From Cryomorphaceae bacterium (GTDB taxonomy: Bacteria > Bacteroidota > Bacteroidia > Flavobacteriales > Schleiferiaceae), in the NCBI GenBank assembly GCA_003455605.1, contig DMQR01000110.1, forward strand, positions 1,157-13,561: 12,405 nucleotides of DNA, read 5' to 3'. Positions 6,515 through 12,405 of the stretch are shown one piece after another; positions within the stretch are counted from its first letter, which is position 1, and every line of letters starts with the position of its first letter. The position numbers were made by a program, and so were the translations under genes. A model generated the notes under the pieces. It was not told the DNA's origin. It did not search any database and was given only the letters and a program-made list of their open reading frames with translations.

Positions 6515-7534
6515 TCAAATAGACGCTAATATCTCCTTTACCTTCTGTATGCCCGCTTGGGTAACATCAAGGTGGAAGACCATGCGGCATTTGCCCGGGC
6601 CCATTTGGCTGATACCAATTCCTTTCTCTACCAGGGTACCAATGAAAGCTTCCTGGTTCATATCCTCATTCAATCCAAAGATTAAGATGTTGGTTTCAGG
6701 GGCCACCACATTTTTCACCCAAGATTGCTGGCCTAAAAATTCCGCCATATTCTTGGCAGCGAAGTGGTCTTCGACCAAGCGGTCTACGTTATTTTCTAGT
6801 GCATAGATGGCAGCACCGGCCAAAAGGCCTGCCTGTCGCCAGCCACCGCCTATTCGTTTACGAATTCTGCGGCTGTGATGAATGAATTCCTCGCTTCCTA
6901 GAAGCACTGAGCCTACTGGTGCGCCAAGACCTTTGGAGAGACAGATGGAAATGGAATCAAATGCATTACCGTAATCGCTTTCACTTTGATTCTTGGCTAC
7001 AAGCGCGTTGTAAAGGCGTGCACCATCTAGGTGGAAGGTCAACCCATGTTTAGAGGCTACTGCTCTAAGCGCCTCAATTTCTTCCCATTCGTAGCACGTT
7101 CCACCGCCTTTATTGGAGGTGTTTTCTACTGCGATTACGCGCGATTTTGGGTAATGGACATCGTCGACTTTAATACAACCGAGTACACCTTCCGGGTGCA
7201 TGATACCGCGCGCATCACCTGTAAAAGTGACTGAAGCGTGAGCGTTAGCGGCAATACCACCGCCCTCGTAGTTATAGATGTGAGCATAGGGGTGGCAAAT
7301 GACTTCATCGCCAGGGCTTAAATGTGACATCAGTGCGATCTGATTTGCCTGAGTACCGCTCACACAGAAAAGGGCTTTTTCCGTGCCAAAGCGTTCAGAG
7401 GCCATGGCCTCCAGTTTTAATACAGTGGGGTCGTCGCCCCAAACATCGTCGCCTACTGGGCTGCTAATCATCGCATTTAACATGGCCTGGCTAGGGCGGG
7501 TCACAGTATCACTGCGCAAGTCAACTTCAAACAT
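6515..7534 (-). CDS. ltaE: Low-specificity L-threonine aldolase
   Basis: The 339-residue PLP enzyme cleaves L-threonine or L-allo-threonine to glycine and acetaldehyde in the cytoplasm. Family marks are DLRSDTVTRPS at residues 5-15, GDDVWGDDPTV at 28-38, SGTQANQIA at 59-67, His85 (PLP ring stacking), the HLDGAR motif with Asp170 and Arg173, and the PLP Schiff-base lysine Lys201 in LSKGLGAPVGSVL. Arg317 is in the position expected for binding the substrate carboxylate. Length is normal (E. coli LtaE has 333). The ATG at 7534 gives the usual MFEVDLRSDT-type start. It is divergent from prfB across 56 bp and convergent with recX. I see no clear promoter on this strand. Substrate stereopreference cannot be read from the sequence. 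Confidence 0.94.
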   Translation of the reverse strand: MFEVDLRSDTVTRPSQAMLNAMISSPVGDDVWGDDPTVLKLEAMASERFGTEKALFCVSGTQANQIALMSHLSPGDEVICHPYAHIYNYEGGGIAANAHASVTFTGDARGIMHPEGVLGCIKVDDVHYPKSRVIAVENTSNKGGGTCYEWEEIEALRAVASKHGLTFHLDGARLYNALVAKNQSESDYGNAFDSISICLSKGLGAPVGSVLLGSEEFIHHSRRIRKRIGGGWRQAGLLAGAAIYALENNVDRLVEDHFAAKNMAEFLGQQSWVKNVVAPETNILIFGLNEDMNQEAFIGTLVEKGIGISQMGPGKCRMVFHLDVTQAGIQKVKEILASI

Positions 7535-7553
7535 GGTCTTTCACTGTTAAAGC

Positions 7554-7583
7554 GTGAAGATAGCAAGGGTATGCTTAACTTTG
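7554..7583 (+). promoter_or_regulatory. prfB promoter, near-leaderless transcript
   Basis: TAACTTTG at 7576-7583 fully matches the Bacteroidota -7 consensus TAnnTTTG. GTG at 7554-7556, exactly 19 bp upstream, is one base off the -33 TTG. The expected start of transcription is about 7587-7588, only three or four bases before the prfB ATG at 7591. If used, the mRNA is practically leaderless. Evidence is motif and spacing only; a second start further upstream cannot be excluded. Confidence 0.6.
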
Positions 7584-7590
7584 TCATACT

Positions 7591-8697
7591 ATGGTTACAG
7601 CAGATCAAATCAAGTCTTTGGGCGAGCGTTTGGAGCGATTGGCGTCTTATTTAAATCTCGAGCAAAAGCGCATTCATATTATCAACGAAGAAGAGAAAAC
7701 AGCTTCACCTGAATTTTGGAATGACCCTAAAGAGGCGGAGAAGGTGATGAAAGCGCTTCGGGGTGTTAAGTTTTGGGTGGAAGGCTATGAGAAAGCCGAG
7801 GCTTTGTTCGGTGAGGCCGAGCTCAGTTTGGAGTTTTACAAAGAAGGTGAGCTGAATGAGGCTGAGGTTCAGGAAGCGTATGATATCTGTGAGAATTTGA
7901 TTGAGGAATTAGAGTTCCGTAATATGTTGAGCGGTGAAGAGGATAAACTCAGTGCCGTATTGCAGATTACTGCGGGTGCCGGTGGCACCGAAAGCTGTGA
8001 TTGGGCCAGCATGTTGATGCGTATGTATTTGATGTACGCAGAGAAAAATGGATACAAGACTAAGGAATTGGTCCTACAAGAAGGCGATGTTGCCGGAATC
8101 AAGACCGTGACGCTAGAGATTGAAGGAGATTTTGCTTTTGGATATTTAAAAGGAGAGAATGGGGTACACCGATTAGTGCGTATTTCACCGTTCGATTCGA
8201 ATGCCAAGCGCCATACCTCTTTCGTTTCGGTGTATGTGTTCCCGCTAGTGGACGATACCATTGATATTCAAATTAACATGAGTGATATCGAATGGGATAC
8301 CTTCCGCAGTTCTGGGGCCGGTGGCCAAAATGTGAACAAGGTAGAGACTGGGGTGCGTCTGCGTCATAAGCCTACTGGAATTATCATTGAGAATACGGAA
8401 ACGCGGTCGCAGTTGGGGAATAAGGAGAAGGCCATTCAGCTTTTGAAATCCCAATTGTACGAGATGGAGATTGAGGCGCGTAATGCCAAGCGTGCGGAGA
8501 TTGAAGCCGGCAAGAAGAAGATTGAATGGGGTTCGCAGATTCGCAATTATGTGATGCACCCTTATAAATTGGTCAAAGACGTCCGTACTGCAGAAGAGAC
8601 CTCTGATGTGGACGGGGTGATGAATGGAAACATTGATAGATTCCTCAAAGCATTCCTAATGCAGCAGGGCGAAAGTGCTGCGGTAGACGAGTATTGA
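7591..8697 (+). CDS. prfB: Peptide chain release factor 2 (RF2)
   Basis: The 368-residue factor ends translation at UGA and UAA codons. It carries the RF2-type stop-codon recognition tripeptide SPF at residues 199-201 ([15 protein letters not shown]) and the catalytic GGQ at 244-246 in [13 protein letters not shown], which triggers peptidyl-tRNA hydrolysis. The N-terminal helical domain covers about 1-110. The gene is one open frame: the early YLD region, where many bacteria have an in-frame UGA and a +1 frameshift, reads TATTTAAATCTCGAG (Tyr-Leu-Asn-Leu-Glu) with no stop. It is therefore not controlled by the classical autoregulatory frameshift. Its own stop is TGA, a codon that RF2 reads. 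Length is normal (E. coli RF2 365). It is divergent from ltaE, with a promoter just before the ATG. Confidence 0.97.
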   Translation: MVTADQIKSLGERLERLASYLNLEQKRIHIINEEEKTASPEFWNDPKEAEKVMKALRGVKFWVEGYEKAEALFGEAELSLEFYKEGELNEAEVQEAYDICENLIEELEFRNMLSGEEDKLSAVLQITAGAGGTESCDWASMLMRMYLMYAEKNGYKTKELVLQEGDVAGIKTVTLEIEGDFAFGYLKGENGVHRLVRISPFDSNAKRHTSFVSVYVFPLVDDTIDIQINMSDIEWDTFRSSGAGGQNVNKVETGVRLRHKPTGIIIENTETRSQLGNKEKAIQLLKSQLYEMEIEARNAKRAEIEAGKKKIEWGSQIRNYVMHPYKLVKDVRTAEETSDVDGVMNGNIDRFLKAFLMQQGESAAVDEY

Positions 8698-8771
8698 AAT
8701 AATGTATCAAAGGGCTTATTCATCCCACGGATAACGAACAATTTGCGCAGGATACTTCTTATCTTGGAGCT

Positions 8772-11700
8772 ATGCGTTCCATATTATTTTCACTAGCATT
8801 TTTGATTTCCTGCGGCATTCATGCCCAGCAGGGATTTGTACACAATAGTGGACAATGGAATGACCCTTCCGCCTTTAGGATGCAGATCGGCCCAAATAGC
8901 CTGTTTTTAACGTCAGATTCGCTGGTGCTTTCCGTTATGGACCCTGCAGATTTTAATGATGAACACATCGGTGATCATCACCATTATTCTGACACCTTAC
9001 ATTACCACATCTTTAGCATGGCGTTCGATGGGGCGCGAGAAATGCAATGGGCAGGGGAGCTGGCCTACGAGGCGCCTTTAAATTATTTCGTTGGGCCCCG
9101 CGAGAGATGGCGTTCAAATGTACGTAGCTACTCCAAGGTGCGAGCACAGGATGTGTATCCTGGAATTGATTTAGTAGTATATGATGCTGCTGGAGGGTTT
9201 AAGTTCGATTGGGAATTAGACCCTGGTGTGGATCCTGAACAGATACATATTCATTACGGCGGTTTGTTCGGCCTTGAGGTGTTGGAGAAGCAGCTCCATC
9301 TTCAAACTCGCTTTGGCTCGCTTGTAGAAGATATGCCTTATGCATACCAAGAAGATAGTGAAGTTCGCGCGCGGTACGACCAAGAAGAGGGGTATGTGGG
9401 ATACAAAATTGGTCGTAGGAAAAAAGACCAATCCTTGATCATAGACCCCATCTATATCTTTAGCACATACACGGGGAGCTCCTCAGACAACTTTGGCTAT
9501 ACGGCTACTTTTGACGACAATGGTAATGCTTTTGGAGGAGGAATAGTTTGGGGAACAGGTTATCCTACTACGCTCGGAGCGGTGGATACTGTATTTAATG
9601 GCGGCTTATTTGATGTGGCACTTTCGAAGTTTTCATCGGATGGGACCCAGTTATTATGGTCAAGCTTTTTGGGCGGATCAAACTTGGACCAGCCTTATAG
9701 TCTAGATTGTGATGAAAATGGTGATCTCTACATTCTGGGCTCTACGGGGTCAGATGATTTCGGAGTGACGGCCACAGCTTATGATACCTCATTCGCAGCA
9801 GGGCAGCAGGTGACGGCAGAATATTATACATTTACTCAGGGTACCGACCTCTTTGTAGCGCACATTAGTGCAAATGGAACTCAGTTAGTGGGGAGCACAT
9901 ACCTCGGCGGTGCCGGTAATGACGGTATCAACACCAATCTTGGGTTTAATTACGGGGACAGCTATCGCGGCGATATTGAAGTAGGTCGTAATGGTGGATA
10001 CGTCTACATCGCGAGTTCGACACTGAGCAGTTCCTATCCGACCTTGGATTCTGCGACGACACACCAGGGGAATCAGGATGGTGTGTTTAGTATCTTAAGT
10101 AGAAATATGACCCAATTATTGGCCAGTACTTACGCCGGAACTTCAGGTGACGACGCGTTGTACTCCATTGCTTTATCCGACAAAAAGGGGTTGAATTATT
10201 CTGCTTCTAACATGAAGTACAGTCCATTTTTTATTGCGGGTTCAGTTGGTGCATCTACCGATAGCAGCTTCGAAATGGGTTGGGTAAATACGTTTAACAC
10301 CGCCTTTCCCACCTCTTCAGATCAAAATGCCTTGCTTCTATCAGGGTATATCACTTCAAGTGCTGCTAGTGTTGCGGCAAGCATTGTAATAGATGCCTTA
10401 GACGTTCAGACCGATACGGGCTATAACCAACATTTTTTTGTCGAGGTAAATTCAGAAACAGATACAAATACCATCGTCACGGTAATGGGCCAGCACAAGG
10501 GAGGCTTGGCTCACGACGGTGGGCTGTGGGGGCAACCTGGTAGCGCTCAATATTTTCAAGAGTTTAAGCGCAACACTAATTACGGATTCGACCTCCGCCG
10601 AACCGCTGTATGGGGCGATAGTTCAAATGCGACGGTGGATGTCAGTCCGACCGCCTTGCTGGTAGATGATTGTGGCAATACCTACTTCAGCGGCTGGGGA
10701 GGATCACCAAACCCGGAGGGCAACACCAACAACATGATTACTACGCCAAATGCCATTCAAAGTACTACCGATGGACGTGATTTATACTTCTTAGTGCTTG
10801 GGCCGGATTGGAAAGACGCACGCATGGCGACCTATTTTGGCGGGCCAAGCAGAGAACACGTGGACGGGGGTACCTCTAGGTTCGATCGCAATGGACGCAT
10901 CTTCCAAGCGGTTTGTGCCGGCTGTGGCGGGGTCTCAACCTATCCGTCTTTCCCTTCATCGGCCTATTCGACCACTAATAATTCAACGAATTGTAACCTA
11001 GCTGTTACCGTCATTGATCTTGATATTCAAAATGCTCGTGTGCGAACCTATCCAAATCCGCCGGCTTTCTGTCTGCCGAATTCATTCATTTTACAGGATT
11101 CTAGTACCAACGTGCAAGAATTTACCGTGTACTGGGGCGATGGAAACTCAAACATGGGATCGAATCTGCCGAACGGTCATGTTTATGCGTCCCCTGGTAT
11201 CTACCCGGTGCAAGTCATTGGCCACGATACCATTTGTGATACTTGGGATACGGCGACCTTTAATGTCCAAGTCAATCCTCCGTACGATTCCGCATTTACC
11301 CACTTCGATTACGATTATTGCGATCCGCAGCGTTCAGTGATCATATCATTGCGTAGCATTTTGGACTCTTCCCTTATTACGGATAGAATATTGAATTGGA
11401 GCATAGCAGGCGCAAACTTCTCCGCGGCTCAATTCCAAACCAATATGCCCACCGCCGGCTATACTCCTATTATCCTTACCTCACTCGATACCGTATGTAA
11501 CGTTACCGAAGAATTTGTCGATACTATATTTTTCCGACTTCCTCCATACCTTAACATCATCTCGGATGTTGAGGATTGTGAAACCCAAGAATTTGTCGAG
11601 TTTTCCCCTGCCTACAATGGCGTCTACCAGGGTTTTGAATGGCTCGTAGACGATCAAAACCAAGGTGCCGCTAACCCACTTACCATTGGCACTACCGGCA

Positions 11701-12059
11701 TTTACGAGATATCACTAGTGGGGTATGACAGTATTTGTAATACGACTGATACCCTTACGGAAACTTTTGATATTTACTTCGCGGGTGAGCCCTTCATGGT
11801 TCCGAACATCATCACGCCGAATGGAGATAATATTAATGACAGATGGACCATGAATACTGACGAGAATTGGGAAAGGTTCCATGCCATACTCTTCAACCGA
11901 TGGGGCCTCAAAGTCTTTGAAACCACTGCGCCGACCTTCGATTGGGGGGCAGATTATGATGGCAAAACTCTCACCCCTGGTGTGTACTTTTACCAAGTTG
12001 AAGCCGAAAACAGATGCGGCGTCGTTACCGAAGAAGGAACCCTACACATTACCTATTAA
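8772..12059 (+). CDS. Large secreted/surface protein with SBBP-like repeats, PKD and T9SS C-terminal domain
   Basis: The 1095-residue protein begins with a Sec signal peptide (hydrophobic about 4-14, likely cleaved in HA-Q after residue 18). Residues about 21-225 match the N-terminal domain often placed before SBBP repeats in Bacteroidota (FVHNSGQW, then a His-rich stretch at 65-79 and VYPGIDLVVYD). Residues about 228-490 and 625-690 hold SBBP-like beta-propeller repeats (FDVALSKFSSDGTQLLWSSF; LFVAHISANGTQLVGSTYLG). A CAGCGG motif is at 715-720. A PKD-like domain follows at about 765-835 (VYWGDGNS, then HVYASPGIYPVQV), then two less clear Ig-like modules. The end, about 1008-1095, is a gliding-motility-associated (type B) sorting domain: VPNIITPNGDNINDRW, FNRWGLKVFE, LTPGVYFYQVEA. 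It is inferred to cross the outer membrane by type IX secretion and stay on the surface. No catalytic motif is visible; adhesion or a structural role is a guess. ATG at 8772; the 74-bp gap before it shows no clear promoter. Confidence 0.88.
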   Translation: MRSILFSLAFLISCGIHAQQGFVHNSGQWNDPSAFRMQIGPNSLFLTSDSLVLSVMDPADFNDEHIGDHHHYSDTLHYHIFSMAFDGAREMQWAGELAYEAPLNYFVGPRERWRSNVRSYSKVRAQDVYPGIDLVVYDAAGGFKFDWELDPGVDPEQIHIHYGGLFGLEVLEKQLHLQTRFGSLVEDMPYAYQEDSEVRARYDQEEGYVGYKIGRRKKDQSLIIDPIYIFSTYTGSSSDNFGYTATFDDNGNAFGGGIVWGTGYPTTLGAVDTVFNGGLFDVALSKFSSDGTQLLWSSFLGGSNLDQPYSLDCDENGDLYILGSTGSDDFGVTATAYDTSFAAGQQVTAEYYTFTQGTDLFVAHISANGTQLVGSTYLGGAGNDGINTNLGFNYGDSYRGDIEVGRNGGYVYIASSTLSSSYPTLDSATTHQGNQDGVFSILSRNMTQLLASTYAGTSGDDALYSIALSDKKGLNYSASNMKYSPFFIAGSVGASTDSSFEMGWVNTFNTAFPTSSDQNALLLSGYITSSAASVAASIVIDALDVQTDTGYNQHFFVEVNSETDTNTIVTVMGQHKGGLAHDGGLWGQPGSAQYFQEFKRNTNYGFDLRRTAVWGDSSNATVDVSPTALLVDDCGNTYFSGWGGSPNPEGNTNNMITTPNAIQSTTDGRDLYFLVLGPDWKDARMATYFGGPSREHVDGGTSRFDRNGRIFQAVCAGCGGVSTYPSFPSSAYSTTNNSTNCNLAVTVIDLDIQNARVRTYPNPPAFCLPNSFILQDSSTNVQEFTVYWGDGNSNMGSNLPNGHVYASPGIYPVQVIGHDTICDTWDTATFNVQVNPPYDSAFTHFDYDYCDPQRSVIISLRSILDSSLITDRILNWSIAGANFSAAQFQTNMPTAGYTPIILTSLDTVCNVTEEFVDTIFFRLPPYLNIISDVEDCETQEFVEFSPAYNGVYQGFEWLVDDQNQGAANPLTIGTTGIYEISLVGYDSICNTTDTLTETFDIYFAGEPFMVPNIITPNGDNINDRWTMNTDENWERFHAILFNRWGLKVFETTAPTFDWGADYDGKTLTPGVYFYQVEAENRCGVVTEEGTLHITY

Positions 12060-12061
12060 TT

Positions 12062-12405
12062 ATGATTACTGTATATCACAATCCGCGTTGCCGAAAATCC
12101 CGCGAAGCTCTTGCGCACCTTGATGAGAAAGGCGCGCAGTATAATGTTCGTCTCTATATGAATGGCGAGCAGAGCATGACAGCAGCTGAGCTTGAAGAGG
12201 TTTTGGAGGCGCTAGATATGGATGCTCTCGAGCTGGTGCGTACTAATGAGGCCTTGTGGAAAGAAGAGTACAAGCACTTGGAACTTGATGAACAGGAGAT
12301 TATCCTCGCGATGATTGAGCATCCCCGTTTGATGGAGCGCCCAATTATTGTAAAGGGATATAAAGCCGTGGTGGCGCGTCCTGCTGACGCTATGGATGCC
12401 ATTCT
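12062..12405 (+). CDS. arsC: ArsC-family arsenate reductase (3' end cut by window edge)
   Basis: An ATG at 12062, two bases after the preceding stop, opens a frame that runs to the right edge (114 codons plus two bases, no stop), which is nearly the whole of a protein usually 112-140 residues long. It begins MITVYHNPRCRKSREALAHL: the N-P-x-C pattern with Cys10 is the active-site cysteine of glutaredoxin-coupled ArsC enzymes. Arg60 (LVRTNE), Arg93 (ERPIIVKG) and Arg106 (VARPAD) are in the places of the three arsenate-binding arginines (60, 94, 107) of E. coli plasmid ArsC. Reduction of arsenate to arsenite is therefore likely, though ArsC-fold proteins also include Spx/MgsR-type regulators. 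No arsenite pump or ArsR gene is visible. The 2-bp gap suggests cotranscription with the large surface protein. Confidence 0.88.
   Translation, partial: MITVYHNPRCRKSREALAHLDEKGAQYNVRLYMNGEQSMTAAELEEVLEALDMDALELVRTNEALWKEEYKHLELDEQEIILAMIEHPRLMERPIIVKGYKAVVARPADAMDAI

Noticed and set aside
7869..8559. Long open frames antisense to prfB, and similar ones over gldE, ltaE and the surface protein
   Set aside because: They are shadows of strongly conserved genes on the other strand, with no recognisable domains or start signals.
8766..8774. GGAG just before the ATG of the large surface protein, like a Shine-Dalgarno sequence
   Set aside because: Only two bases separate it from the ATG, too close for normal pairing, and no other gene in the window has an SD.
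8811..8816. LISC at residues 11-14 of the large protein as a lipobox
   Set aside because: It sits inside the hydrophobic core; cleavage at HA-Q (residue 18) fits a normal signal peptide and a T9SS cargo better. Not fully excluded.
1..12405. Mobile elements, CRISPR arrays, defence or toxin-antitoxin systems
   Set aside because: No transposase or integrase, no regular direct repeats, and no defence-type domain was seen; all genes fit a conserved chromosomal core plus one surface protein.

Overview
The window reads as a chromosomal housekeeping segment from a member of the Bacteroidota, most likely order Flavobacteriales. The reasons are the gliding/type IX secretion genes gldE and gldD beside ssb and mutY, a large secreted protein with a gliding-motility-type C-terminal sorting domain, promoter -7 boxes of the Bacteroidota form TAnnTTTG, and gene starts with almost no Shine-Dalgarno sequences. 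The family or genus cannot be fixed from the sequence alone. No mobile element, CRISPR array, tRNA or rRNA is visible.

Layout. Positions 1-3456 hold a leftward block: mutY (adenine glycosylase), ssb (single-strand DNA-binding protein), gldE (CNNM/CorC-like membrane protein) and gldD (lipoprotein, cut by the left edge). ssb has its own perfect -7 box, so ssb-gldE-gldD can be transcribed apart from mutY. A 109-bp divergent region separates mutY from a rightward block at 3566-5973: an HU-family DNA-binding protein, a membrane-anchored TPR protein, a 29-residue very basic protein and an RNase E/G-family ribonuclease. A strong intrinsic terminator at 5991-6027 closes that block. recX follows on the + strand and converges on a threonine aldolase (ltaE, - strand). 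Divergent from ltaE is prfB (peptide chain release factor 2), whose promoter lies so close to the ATG that its mRNA should be nearly leaderless. At the right end are a 1095-residue surface/secreted protein with a type IX secretion signal and, two bases after it, the start of an ArsC-family arsenate reductase cut by the right edge.

How the genes relate. The window mixes DNA repair and recombination (MutY, SSB, RecX, HU), RNA and translation functions (RNase G, the small basic protein, RF2) and the gliding/type IX secretion machinery (GldD, GldE) with a likely cargo of that pathway (the 1095-residue protein). The cargo and gldDE are about 7 kb apart and not in one operon. Three genes (gldE, mutY, the TPR gene) have only non-ATG starts available, each bounded by a close upstream in-frame stop. 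I see no clearly new multi-gene system. The points most worth a second look are the 29-residue basic protein, the RF2 gene that lacks the programmed frameshift, its near-leaderless promoter, the cysteine-free RNase E/G, and the Cys motif in the large surface protein.
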